Shown here in pieces: positions 1 through 11,911 of a stretch of DNA of 64,000 nt. Source of the stretch: Dipylidium caninum (lineage: Eukaryota; Platyhelminthes; Cestoda; Cyclophyllidea; Dipylidiidae). Numbering within the stretch: position 1 is the first letter of the stretch; every line of letters starts with the position of its first letter. The notes beneath the pieces were generated by a model. That model was not told the DNA's origin. It ran no database searches and worked only from the letters and a program-made list of their open reading frames with translations. A program made the position numbers and the translations under genes. The DNA is taken from the NCBI GenBank assembly GCA_017562135.1, contig QEYB01001046.1, positions 2,542,001 to 2,606,000 of the forward strand. Direction: 5' to 3'.

Positions 1-3000
1 GTTCTACAGAATTATGTGGTTCGTTAAGTCATGAGACGAAAACTCCAGATCCTACTTTGTCATATTATCCTTGGGTATACTTTAAACCGTAAAGAAAAAA
101 TATACGCACTAAAAGCTTTGAAAAATCACGGGAGAATGTATCGCTCTTCGCAAGAGACCGCTTTCGGTAATATCACTTGGGGGCATAGCAACCTTCAATA
201 ACTCCTTGAGCGACTCCCGAATTTTGCACTGGCAAGACAGTTACGCCAAGAAACTATTAGTAGACAGCAGGCGAATGTGAACGAATTGCAGCATCTGACA
301 CAGAAATTCGCTCAAAAAGCTCCGATAAAGAGTGGGCTTGTGTTCCCACACACCTCTTTTCACAGCAAACGTAAGGTTACCTGAGGTCTTGGCGAGAGTG
401 GCAAACGCGTCCATGGCCATCGTTTGTCTAAGAAGACTGCCAACACGATGAGGAAATAGGAATTATCCGAGCGAGCGCATATTTTAGTTGACTGCATTCG
501 TTCTCCTACTGCCAAAGGTTACTCAAAGCACACTGGTTAGATGAATAAGAAATAAGTAACGAAATATTGTGCTGCTGTAACCACTGCCAATGTGACTTTC
601 AATCGCATATATTTGCAACCAGCCTATCCTTTCTGAGTGAAGACACTGTAATGCTTGAAAACCCGACTCATATTGTTTTGCTTTAAGCACCTTGCCCTAA
701 AACCAAACCCTCACTTAGTACACAACGATATTGTGGAACTTAATAGGATAAAGGATGTCCCTTCAAGGCCTAAAGAATTCGCACGGATGTCTTGGGTGAA
801 AACACCTTCGTGTGAGTAAATGTGTGCATTCCTTCACCATCTTCACTATTAAGTGGCTTTCCTGTGCGGCAGAATTGAGGAACGCCTCGTCAGCCTAATA
901 ACTTTGGTCTAGGACTGCTGAGGATACAGTTGAGAGTCGGATGAACGAGTAGTGCATTATATAAGGGAAAACCAAATGCACACAATTGGTTACACATCAT
1001 TTAGGGGTATCAAGTCAGCTAAATTATACTGAGGAGAAGAGAATGTCTAGTAAATGTAGAGAATCAGGTACCTTCATGATTGTACTTCATAAAAAAGTAC
1101 AATTTCTACTCTTCCCTCTAAACTAATCCGGACCGCATGCAATATCATAAAATGTCAGGGATTGCAACGATATGTCTTTAGGACAAGCCAGTACATTTCT
1201 AATAGCAGACTTTGATCAAGGAGCATCAGAGATGTAATCCACCCCACCTTTTAGAACTTGGAAGCAGGCGAAAATCTGACAGTTAAACAATGCTTAGTCC
1301 TAGATTGGAAAGGAAGGCTGATGTTTGGACCACAGGGTCACCGAATTATAGGCCTAGGAGGAAGCAAGGACATAAAATTACCTCGAGGTAACCACGAGCC
1401 TGTAGGGCCTTATGTACAGCGGATTTGCAGGCTGCACGAAGACGAAGTAACGCTGCCATTTCGGGAAGACGATGCCGCCAGTAGAGCCCGCTTTCAGAAC
1501 GAAGAAGGCCTAGGCCGGGGCGTGAGTGGGACATCGCACCGACGATGGGATTAGCCTCCGAGGTGGAGGCAGCGGAGGCGGGACTGAGGAGTCGTACACT
1601 ATCTGCATGAACTTCCGACTGATCTGAATTGTTACGAATCAGCACACCTCCATTAACACAGACTGCACTCCCGACGGACAGACCTTGCGGTACTTTGGGT
1701 GTTGGACAGACTATCTATATGCAAAAAAACTCGTGAGATTTCCCAGATCAATTGGAATATATTTTATACCGAATTTTAGTAAGGGCCGTTAATAGTAAAT
1801 AAACAGTCGTCAGAAAGTAGATGGGATTTGGTAGAAAACCAAGGAACCAAACAATCGGTCAGACTACGTTAAGTTTGAGTACATCCAAAACACCTTTATT
1901 TGGGGATAAAAGAAATGATTGGGGTGTATCCAAGCCTGCTAAGTCAAATAGAGACATTCTCTTGTATTCGCAGAATTGACACAAATAAGGCTGCATTAAA
2001 AAACGAATCTTCATGAATAAGTAGGTAATGGAGAGAGGAACATCGGCCTTTTTGCGCAATGAAAAGATCGCACAAAACACATTATTAGCTCGTATTTGGT
2101 GAATCGCATAATTAGTTAAAGTACAAATTAAATTGTAAAAGCTGTTAACATTAGAAGTTGCGCTACTTAACGAATAAGTCCTCTTATTGAACCGAATTGT
2201 CATTCAGGGTGATAGCTAAAGAAGTGAAAGCCAGGATGGAAGTTATCCACTACTGCAAAGCGAGTCTTCGCTATAACAGGCAGACACCCAACAAAGGCAA
2301 AAACCATGATTTTTTTAGTCTTACACAAATTTATGAGTAAGGAAAAGATAAGTGTATCTTTTGAAAGACGAAAATTTTGGACTTAATACAGGTTCAATGA
2401 TATGCCAAATTTCATGAAGATATAAAAGAAAAAAAGCAAACAGTTGGTACTATAAGTAGCATTGAAACCGGAGAGTTTAATTTTCTCGTTTCCAACGCAG
2501 ATTATGAAATCCGTACCAACACAACCCTTTGGAAAACAGTATTATTAACGGACTTGCAGATTATCAGGTGATGACCCATCGTTGACATCGAAGAAGGTTT
2601 TAGTCTTGTGTCGGCGGATGGACTGCACCCAGGTAATGGCAGTCACTGGCGGTGTCCCCATACCTTCACCTGAGACTGAATTGTGGAAGCGGTGACAAGT
2701 TGGAAAAGGAATCCAGAGCATGCTTTTCCAACGGTTAGCCAGAAGACCCAGCAAAATATGCATACCAGACTGCAAAGTAGATGAGAAAATAGTGAAAAGT
2801 GAACGAAAACGGAGCGAATGGCCACTACTGATACGCTTAGGATAAATTAAAGACATCTCCTAAAGTACCGACAAGTATATTTAATATATAGCTTGAGGCC
2901 GTGAGTTATAAATGGGCCGAAAAGTTTCTACATCTGCGCCAGTTACATTTCAGTATTAATCATACAATCTCCGACTCAAAAGGTTATGTTGAAAAAGTGG

Positions 3001-3174
3001 GGAAACACGCTTAAAATAGCTATGCTCCAGTGAAACCAAACGAACAATCAGGAAAGCTTTTACTACACATTGGCCAACAAACTCAGAATATACGCAATCC
3101 AGAAAAGCAAAACAAATGTATACATTAATAGGACTATAATAACACGATAAATTGTAGGTTAATAACAATTAAAA
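1..3174. other. Left-edge stretch with no supported gene
   Basis: AT-rich sequence downstream of the PAQR gene. Open frames of about 60-115 codons occur on both strands, for example minus 1859-2203 and plus 1258-1554. None shows a recognisable domain, a signal peptide or a convincing splice structure. The part near 3174 probably includes the 3' untranslated region of the minus-strand PAQR gene. I see no RNA gene or recognisable transposon here. Confidence 0.5.
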
Positions 3175-4295
3175 TCAGTATGTCTTGTAACGGCTAGGTT
3201 CACATGATGGCTTGACAATAAAAAGGTGACGAAAATGTACACAGGTGAGTAGGATAGACGCGAAGAGAACTGTGAAACTAATGATAGGTATTACAATAGA
3301 TGGTGAGGCCATTTGATTCGATATTGTAAATTGCAAGTCAAGCGAAAGCGCAGTCTTTTGGTAGTGAAGCCCAAGAAGTGCACCAATATGAAAGACATTG
3401 TGACTGTGACCAAAGTAGTCAAATCTGCCGGGATAAAAGCATTCAGGAAAACGCGATACGTAGAAAACCAGGGGGAGGTGATGCAGGCCAAAAACTGCTT
3501 TGGCCATATCACAGTGGAGTCACAGTAATGTGGTGGGTAGGCAGTGGTACCGATTAAGCATGTAAAAATCTTGTATAAAATTGGAATAGACATAAATATC
3601 CCAGGAGCTGCAAAGGCGCTAGCCCGGAGAATACCGCGGAACACACTCACAGGCAGTGTTCGAGTCCATATTGATTGAAAAACAGATAACATTGAGCAAA
3701 AAGTAAGGAGAATAAGGTAGGTGTTCAAAAATGAGAAACCGAACAGGCCAGACACCGTGGAAAGCTCAAGTGGAAATGAGTAAGAGACATAAGCTATGGC
3801 AGAGCCACAAGAGAAAATAGAGAGACCGATATAATCAATGGAGAAAAAAGCATCTTGAGAAAGCCCGTTGTAGCAACAGAAAGTATGAGCAAAGCTGCTT
3901 CCCAGTACAAAACAAAGACATGAAAAGAGGTAAAAGTACATAATTGGACTGGAGAAAGTGGTGTACTGTTCAAAGATAAAAAAGAGAACCATCGGTATAC
4001 CAAGGATATGGCTCCAACAGTTGAAAGACTCGTTATGCAACCAAAATAGTGAATAAAGACACGTGAGAAAATCAGTGCGGGGTCTGTACCCCGTAAAAAT
4101 ATACGGCTCTTTAAACACTGGAGGCGTGAATATCACATTGCTAGGCCCCTCAGAGGACTTCCTAGGATAAGATGGATTAACTTTGGAAGATAGTTCGAGG
4201 ATGCAATTAGGAATACAAGACTGAAGTAAAATGAGCAAAGATTGCATTTTGCTTGGAAGAAATCGGCAAGTAGAAAGTGTCCAGATGAGTTTCAT
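3175..4295 (-). CDS. PAQR-family seven-transmembrane receptor (progestin/adipoQ receptor), two coding exons
   Basis: PAQR proteins are seven-helix membrane receptors of the progestin/adiponectin receptor and hemolysin-III superfamily. Exon 1 (4295-3551) has the family signatures in order: the TGYR entry motif near residue 70, LHNES before helix 1, FAHTF, an FSIDYIG segment and GSAIAY. Exon 2 (3494-3175) has PGRFDYFGHSHNVFH, which supplies the conserved aspartate and histidines that bind zinc in the family. The two parts lie in different frames. A 56-nt GT-AG intron (3550-3495) joins them in phase and gives about 354 aa, the usual family size. The first ATG is at 4295; an internal ATG 17 codons in is an alternative start. 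The pattern resembles the membrane progestin receptor branch (PAQR5-9), but I do not assign a member. An upstream exon cannot be excluded. Confidence 0.88.
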
Positions 4296-6746
4296 TCTCG
4301 GTTAAACCAGAAATCGGATGAGGAAAGCGCCTTATGAGGGCTCAATAAATGAGAAAATTAATGCACCTGGACCATTTAAGTGTTCACCCAAGGTGAGAAT
4401 TGGAATAAACACAAATGCATCAAATGACAATTAAACACTCCATGAGTACCGACCGTCTCCTACGTTAAGGTATTTCATACAGATTGTATAACTACCGTGA
4501 ATTATGGGTTTGTTTCTTTGCTACCTATGAAATGATCCGAAGGACCTGGGAAACCGGCCGACGGGAATATTTGTCTAGCATTATAATAAAGACTTATGAG
4601 AAAAATAACCTAGCACCTAATATTTCAGTACGCCTTACCTACATCTAAACTGGGGACCTCGCTGTTTCAATGGTTCACCTGTTGTCACCGTCGCAACGTA
4701 ATCAAAATTTCCTCTACGAATATACTATAATGAGTAAATCATCCTATAAAATAATTTACACCTTGGTCTACCCGTGTCCTACACAATCACGTGGCGGCCG
4801 AAAAATGAAATTTTGCTAAGGCGATGTGGCCAATCTAAATACAACTTTAGAGTTTATGTTTACAAATAAGTCCATTGCATTCGTACACGCTTTCCGACGC
4901 AAATTGGATATCCTGGCTCTAAAGTCAAGGGCCTGCTTCGTTCTTCTAGCAATATCAGTATTTGCGATAACGCTTTGTCGAACAAAGTGGTTGCAAATCA
5001 TCTGGCTTGGAATCCCAATAAGGCCCCGCGCTTCGTTTCATAGTCCGATGGTTGCCGAAAATTCGATGCGTCTGGATGGCCGTAACTACAGCCACGCAGG
5101 TAGTGTATCCCGTCCTTCTCAATCAATTTGTAAAATGTGGGGACCGAATAGTTAACATTTACAACAGAATTAGTACGGTCGTAGTTTAGGATAAACCAAC
5201 GCTTGCCAGGAATTATTTTTAGAGAATTTTCAAAAATTTTATTTGTATCAAATAGGGCGTAAGCCGTTAGAAACTGCAACTTATGTATAACAGCTTCTGG
5301 TTATTTCAGAGTCTTTTGTATAGATTAACGAAAGTCGTCTCATTTCCTTCCCAAAGGGGTTTCTTTGTTATCGTATTTGGTGACAAATCATTCCATGCAT
5401 ATACTCATCTGTAGTGGTCTCTTACTTATTCCTTCTCAAATGTGAAGGCAGAATACATGCATACTTCCAAACATATGCTTGCCTGCACAATTCCTTTCAT
5501 ACATACTATAAATGCAGCAAACCACACGTTCTTCGAGGCTCTTCCGTAAAATTCTTCTGAACTCAATCTTAGGTACCAAGTTGACTTAATTGCCATCTTT
5601 TCTAGTAAGTCGCTCCGGTTCCATTGTCCCATTAATCTGGCCCTTGTTGCGCCCTCTCTGCTCTTCCCATACGGTAAAAAGCCGTTGATTCATTCAAGAA
5701 CATCCCACCGAGGAAACACCAAGACAATACTATAACTCATTAGTTAAATACAAGCTTAACATCGTTTGGTAAAAACAAAATCCGCCTCCTCGTCCAACCC
5801 CCCCCCCCTCACGTTTTTACCTCATTTTGGACATAGGACCCGCCTCTACCGCTCCATTAAGTGGTACCGACGTGTTACATAAAAAATTTGCCCGGCTACA
5901 ACTTTCTACAATATATCAATCCAACTACTTGACAGTTCTGTGTCCTTTCCACTGAGAGGAATACTTCCCGACATATATTCTCAACTGGAAAAAAATATCT
6001 TAGAAATTGTGTATTATAGGAACACCTACATACGACAAAATAACCCGAAAGTCTGCAAGTTGGTCCTTTGGCTCCCGGTCAAAATTTTAGAACATTCTGT
6101 CCATGAACCTGGCTGCCAAACAACAGTCTTCACGTTATGTAGCAATTAGGCCCAGAAAGGGATCTTGTAAAGGAACAACTGCTCACAACTTTTTCCTTAA
6201 GTACAGACTTGGGTATAATGACATAGTATCGCTGAATGTTTCGATTGTATGAGAGGAGAGCCGTCGCGACTGCAAGTGCCCAAAATGCTAGAAAACGGTG
6301 ACCGAAATCAAGGACTTCAAAGGTTTAACGGAATTCGAACTTGCTATGGCAAACATAACACGTGAGTAAAGTCTTCCAGCCCTAGGGACATGCATTCTAG
6401 TTGAGAACAGTCTACATCAAGCCACAATCTCCGCAGTTTATGTGCATACTTCTCAGCTGGAATAACTGTTCAGCATTCAAAACTGCGTCAGGTTAAGCCA
6501 GTGCAGAAACCATTTACTGCACACAGCAAGTGCGAAGCGTTAGCAAATACCCTTCTGTGAACCAAGACCCAAGTGTGGTCTGTCAACCAACACCATTTAA
6601 TGTAAAAATGCAGAAACTAAGCTAACTTCTCAATAGACTAGATGTGGGATAAATAACAGTGTTCATTATGCACAAATAAAACTATATACCAATTAATGTC
6701 ATTGAAGTCAAAAAATAAGAATACGAAATCGCCCAGAAAATGAGGC
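4296..6746. other. Gap between the PAQR and SMCO4-like genes, no supported gene
   Basis: About 2.45 kb of AT-rich DNA. It contains the 5' flank of PAQR and the 3' flank of the SMCO4-like gene. A minus-strand open frame at 5279-4998 (93 codons) and one at 5632-5426 (68 codons) have somewhat protein-like composition, but I recognise neither and found no clear splice link between them. A run of ten C lies near 5799. Confidence 0.4.
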
Positions 6747-6938
6747 CTATTTTGTTGAAATCGGAACAGCCGGGGTTTTGCACAACAGATACACAATAAT
6801 AACTAAAATAAGAGTTAGAGCACCAACGGTGGGAAGGACTAATTTGTACACCTGTTCATTAATGGTTTCCTTGTCCCTTCTCTTCTCTAACTTGTCCTTT
6901 TTAGTCTCCTTGGTTGTTCCACCTCTCAGCTTCCTCAT
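6747..6938 (-). CDS. SMCO4: SMCO4-like small single-pass membrane protein with a charged coiled-coil segment
   Basis: This encodes 63 aa when the start is placed at the ATG at 6938. The open frame extends further upstream, but starting here reproduces the family beginning MRxLxG. Next comes a run rich in Lys, Glu, Thr and Asp (residues about 9-30, with KETKKDKLEKR). A single hydrophobic helix follows at about residues 36-54 (VLPTVGALTLILVIIVYLL), then a short polar tail. Order, size and the single coding exon match vertebrate SMCO4 (formerly C11orf75), whose molecular function is unknown. It probably sits in an internal membrane or the plasma membrane with its basic N-terminus in the cytosol. 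It is divergent from the sirtuin gene, with about 740 bp between the two starts. Confidence 0.8.
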   Translation of the reverse strand: MRKLRGGTTKETKKDKLEKRRDKETINEQVYKLVLPTVGALTLILVIIVYLLCKTPAVPISTK

Positions 6939-7639
6939 AGTCGCAGCCACGTCAATGGTAAACGGCCTGGTTGCGATAGGCCGCCTACATAAATTCGGCA
7001 CCCAGCTGTAGATTATCCAATCATTCCAGAGAACGGTGGATTCGTAAAAACAGAGGTAATGATTATAGATTCAAGAGAAATCGTCCTGAAAAACAACAGA
7101 TTTTCTCAATAGCTTACAACACAATATAATGTGAGAAAATTAATTTGACGTTCTGGTAGTTAAAATCAGAACTACTTTCGAATAGCAAGAACGCGTCCAC
7201 GTGTGTGTTTTGCAGCTTCGATGTTCCACTCCAGGATCTTGTTGCGCTAATTCTGGTGTTCTAATCTCTGATTGAATAGTTGTAAGCATCCCTTTACCCA
7301 ATTTTGACATAATCTGCCCGTCTTATGCGACAGGCAGGGGGGTGCGCTGTGCGGATGCGAGGACAGAATAAAGAACAGGGGTGCGAGTCTGGTATTAACG
7401 GAGAGCGTTTCAGGGCAAGTGAAGTACGGACAAGCAAACGAAAGCGCAGCGTATGAACGCCAATTTGCATTGACTCAAGAGGCAAGGACGATTTGCGTAT
7501 AAGTTATTTTGTTAATGAAAATTTAATCAACTCTTCTAACCCACTTTTATTCTGCGTATGCGAAAATACGTGTGTAACTTGATAACTAATACTGTTAATA
7601 ATGAAAACGGACTTTCAATAAATTTTTTCCCTGTGCGAT
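6939..7639. promoter_or_regulatory. Shared divergent 5' region of the SMCO4-like and sirtuin genes
   Basis: About 700 bp separate the minus-strand SMCO4-like start (6938) from the first sirtuin exon. The left half has a GC-richer patch (about 7310-7470) and the right half is AT-rich. No TATA box or other core element stands out. The assignment as a promoter rests on gene orientation only. Confidence 0.35.
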
Positions 7640-7653
7640 TTCACTCCTTCCAG
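7640..7653 (+). promoter_or_regulatory. Splice acceptor directly upstream of the sirtuin start codon
   Basis: A pyrimidine-rich tract ends in CTTCCAG at 7647-7653, only 25 bp before the sirtuin ATG at 7679. It is either the 3' end of a 5' untranslated intron or a spliced-leader trans-splice site, a process known in flatworms. The sequence alone cannot separate these two options. Confidence 0.4.
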
Positions 7654-7678
7654 CTCCGTAGTTGGTCTTGGTGCCGAC

Positions 7679-10600
7679 ATGCCATCTACCGACTTTAGAA
7701 GATTCAAGGAGCTCGTCTCTAGAGCAAAGAGCGTATGTATCTCGCTTCTGTGTGATTTTTTAGCTTTTTGTAATAACTGGTGCAGGCGTTAGCGCAGAGA
7801 GTGGAGTTCCGACGTTCCGCGGCGCAGGTGGTTCTTGGCGGAGGTACTCATCCACAGCAAGTGCATTTCGTGCTCATAGTTTATTCCCTGCCTTAGGATT
7901 TAGCCACCTGTGAGGCGTTCAGAAATGATCCCAGCTTGGTTTGGGAGTTTTACCACTATCGTCGCTTGTTGGTTTCCTCAAAGCTACCAAACTCGGGTCA
8001 TTTTGCCATCAGGGACTTAGAGCAGTTGTTTATTGATGCAAATCGACAATTTACCTTGGCAACCCAAAATATAGACGGTTTTCATTCCTTGTCCGGTAGT
8101 ACAGAGGTTATCGAACTTCATGGTACGTACTGATACATACGTCTTACGCCCCTGCTCAATGGTATACCCGTAAAACGATACTGCATTTCAACTGTGTGGT
8201 TGCTGGAGTATCTTTTATATCTACGCATTCATTATTGTAGTATATTTGTTGGTCTCGTCATTCTTCTGATAACCGAAAAGCTGGATGTGCTTTTGAGTCA
8301 AATTTTAGATTCCCAGGTTCGATTTGCGTTGGTTATTTTTTTAGAATAATCTTCATCTCGTCCCTTTCGTTCACACTTTATAATTGTTTAATGTCATAGT
8401 AAAGACATTTAAAAATGGGCCAGGATGCATCAACATTAACCCCCTTTTTGTCAAAGTTGAAATTAATCTTTTCCCGGCTGTCGTAAACATTCCTGAACAT
8501 ACGGCACCCCATTACCTGGGGCATTTTGTATGTTGTAACATTGAAGACTTTTATATTGCTTTGGGTAATAATGATTGATCCCTATATATGTTACCTTTTT
8601 GAATTATTGCTAGTTATCTAACTCGAATGTTATTACACTTTTCAGGCAATCTCTTCAAGGTCCGCTGCACAGAATGTGGTTTAATTAGCGAGAATCGAAT
8701 AAATCCTATCTGTCCTGCTTTGGAGGGTCGGGGGTAAGTCTCCCCTACAATCTGTCAGCAATATTTAATCATTTTGGAACATCAGCATTCCTTGAATTTG
8801 CGCAACCTTGACGCCATCGGGCGTGTCGCGAGATCATTCTGTTATCTTCAAGGATACATTTCTATCAGTTTCAACTCATACTGCCCCAACTCACGACATT
8901 TCAGGTACTTTTTGTGTTGAGGTCCATAACTGCGGTGCTTTAAGGAGGGATTTTCCATGTTGTTTAAAAGCATTTACGTCGTACGCTTTGGCTAATCTTC
9001 CTAAAAACAATTTCTAAATGTTTTAAATACTATAACGCTTACATGTAATCATGAACAGTCACATTGGGCCGTCTTATTCAAGATTAAAACGGCAAAAGAT
9101 GTTCCTTTAATCGTATAAATTTGGCTTCTTGACTTGTTTCATCAATCGCTATTCTAAATTGTTAGTGTCTTAACAGAGTAGTTCGACATTGTTTACTTTG
9201 CGAGAGATATACCTAATTCGTTTAACAAAAAAATATCGAAGAGCTGAAGTTACGTGGTTGTCGAGTCCTACTAAAATGCTTTTCATGGGGCCTCATTTTG
9301 ATGTAAATTTGACCACAAATTTGGCTCCAGGAGTGATGCGAGTAATAGCAGAGTTTTCTAATCGCTAATTATCAATGCTGGGTGGGCAGAAGTGTATCAC
9401 CCATTACACCAAGGGGTTTTGTTTTTTCTTATTACTTTTTATCAGGATATATTAACAGGCTGGTTCGTCTTAAACATTATTTGGTTTCTCTAATTTCAAT
9501 TGTAATTCTTATTGTCGTATGAAGACATTTAAGAATAACCTGTTTAACCCCTATGGTTTTTTTATTGACTTCTCTTTGTTCCGATTTTACTTCCACAATA
9601 TTCTATGGAATATTAATAGTACCATTATGTCAACGGAGAGATTGCGGATTTGGGCAAAAAGATGGATTGTACATTTTCTTTTATTCCATTAACGAGTTCA
9701 AATTGATTAATTTATATTTTTTCTTAATGTTTTGACTTCCTATTTTCATTGAGTAAAAGAATAATATCAATTAGTTCTTTTTTTGTATACAACTTAAAAT
9801 GGAGGAACAAGACGTGCACTCCAGATATATTTTACTGTATTATTTCCGAAAAGCAAGAACGCATCACAAGCACACTAGAAGTTATATGCCGTGCATGGGA
9901 ATGAATCCTTGAAGGAAAGGCAGTGTCGTCAAAATTGGTTTGTCAGATTTCGTTTTGGTGATTTTCATTGAAGTTGATGAGACTCAAGTCAACCGTGGCC
10001 ATTGTCGAATTAGATCGTCAGAGCAGAGGTGATATTGCAGAGGAGCTCAATGCGTCTCATACGTGCACTGAATGGGAAATTTTAGAAGCTTGACTATGTC
10101 AGGAATCTCAATCTTTGACTCCCTCACAGCTTAAGAACATTCATTTGACACAATGCATTAACAGAATCTCCAATTCGAATCTGAACCGTAACGAAATGGA
10201 TCTATTTATGGAAACACGGATTACTGACGACGAAAAAGGGACGCTTTAGAGTAAGGTTAATCGGAAGAGGCCGTGGGTGATGCAAGATGAACCAGCTCAA
10301 ACGATATCAAAGGCAGAGATCTACGTAAAAAACTATACTACCAGTCTGGAGAGATTATGAAGGAATTTTGCATTTAAAAATTTTTCCAAACAACCAAATC
10401 GAGTGTGTACGTTCAACAACTCGCCCAACTAAGGGATGTGATTCAAGTGAAGCGGCAAATCGTAAAGGTGTTGTCCACCCACCCACATTGGTCACTCGCC
10501 AAAAATTATAGGATTTGGGGTGGCATGTGTTGACACACCCGCCGTTTGGCCCTGATCTTGCGCCATTTATTTCATCGTTCTGTACAGAACTTAAATGGTA

Positions 10601-11911
10601 AAATTATAACGACGATAATGATGTCAGCTCATGTTTAATTCAGTTTCTTAATAGCAAAGATGAGGAATTTTATGAATGGAATTATGACTGCTTGAACGAT
10701 GGAAAAAAAGTCAACAAAAATGGCCAGCACCTAATTAACTATGATTATATTTTCAGCAAAAAATTTCATTTTTCACTCCTTAAAATTCGCAACCACTCAT
10801 GTGCCAACCCAATGGTAGTACTTCGCAGTGTCCAATAACCAGAATTTGACAAATAATTTTCTCCATGTCTTCTCCCTTCACTTTCTCCCTTCTGCCTGCA
10901 TTTCTTTTAACATTCTCAGGATGCAAACATGTTAATTGACTCATCTTTTCTGAACACCTTCTGTTACATTGAATGGCTTACTCTTAATTTTTTTTGATGT
11001 TACGTTCAGGAGCTCTCACCATCGCCGATTCTTGACTAGTTCGTTCCGCTTACTTTTTCTATCACGAAGCCTTCTCCCAGTTTTTTTTCGTACCAACAAG
11101 CTGGAGCACTTATTGTAATGTTCCACGCCCTTTTTCTCCCTATCCTCAAGCAATATTTTGGTTGCATAAAATGATCTTTTTCATAGTTTTTTCACGTCAG
11201 AAGTACAAGATTAATAAACCGCGTTTTTGAGCACCAATTGTAAGAATTTTTTCGTCAAATCATGTGCCGCTAAGAGCAGCTTTTACACTGCATGGATTTC
11301 GTTGTAATGAGGCGTTTATTATAAATTGATCCACAATTAGTTGATTTTTGCTACTACATGAACAGATTTCGCTTTCCAAAGTAATCACTAAATATAAATT
11401 AGTACCCATCCTGCGGTATAGGCGGACCGCACTTTCCAAAATGCCTGCTTTCTAGGTACTGATATTCAGGCGGCCTAAAGTGCTTAAGAACAAGTTCGAA
11501 ATGTCCGTCTCCATTAAGTAAAAAGCCTACGATGGTCTTTCCTAATCTTTAACAGCACCGTTATCTTTGTCAGTACCATTTTTCCCTCGAAGAGACCCGG
11601 ACGCCTCGGCCAATCTCAAGCCAATTCCGATACAAGATTTGCCCCATTGCATTGAGTGTGGGGGGTTGCTGCGTCCACACGTGGTTTGGTTCGGAGAGCC
11701 TCTCGACCCATCCAATTGGCGAGCGGCAGAGGTTGCAGCTGCTACGGCTGACGTCTGTCTGGTAGTCGGCACCAGCTCAGTCGTCTACCCTGCCGCAGAT
11801 TTAGCCATTTCAGCCGCCGCTCGTGGCATTCCAGTGGCTGAATTTAATATAAATCCCACGCCGGCTACCTCTACCGCTGGGTACGCGAGCCTCGTGGCTG
11901 AATTAAGATAG
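7679..11911 (+). CDS. SIRT5: SIRT5-class NAD-dependent protein deacylase (sirtuin), five exons
   Basis: Sirtuins use NAD to remove acyl groups from lysine; SIRT5 prefers succinyl, malonyl and glutaryl groups and is largely mitochondrial. Exons: 7679-7732, 7764-7856, 7897-8122, 8646-8733, 11593-11911. They join in phase to 259 aa. Visible motifs are GAGVSAESG (residues 24-32), FYHYRR (Y68 and R71 match the SIRT5 acid-recognition Tyr and Arg), TQNID (105-109), catalytic His in ELHG (H124), zinc pairs C132/C135 and a later CIEC, then [13 protein letters not shown] and [12 protein letters not shown]. The second zinc pair is C-x2-C, where human SIRT5 has a longer spacing. Intron 1 is 31 nt. Intron 2 is 40 nt and begins GCAAGT, a GC-AG intron; a GT donor nearby would break the frame. 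Intron 4 (8734-11592) holds a mariner remnant. The proposed start lacks an obvious mitochondrial leader, so an upstream exon is possible. Confidence 0.92.
9799..10735 (+). pseudogene. Decayed mariner-type transposase inside sirtuin intron 4
   Basis: The element lies in the same orientation as its host gene. In spite of stops and frame changes, mariner transposase landmarks appear in the expected order. They are [11 protein letters not shown] after an ATG at 9799, [19 protein letters not shown], a remnant of the DE catalytic segment near 10210-10240, [22 protein letters not shown] near 10535-10565, and a C-terminal KVNKNGQ segment near 10710. The span of about 940 bp is close to a full transposase reading frame. 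I could not identify terminal inverted repeats or the TA target duplication, so the outer ends are unknown. It cannot encode an active enzyme. Similarity to the irritans-like branch is from memory only. Confidence 0.82.

Noticed and set aside
3175..4295. PAQR gene as a frameshifted pseudogene
   Set aside because: A GT-AG interval of 56 nt restores the full family length and all histidine motifs, so an intron is the simpler reading.
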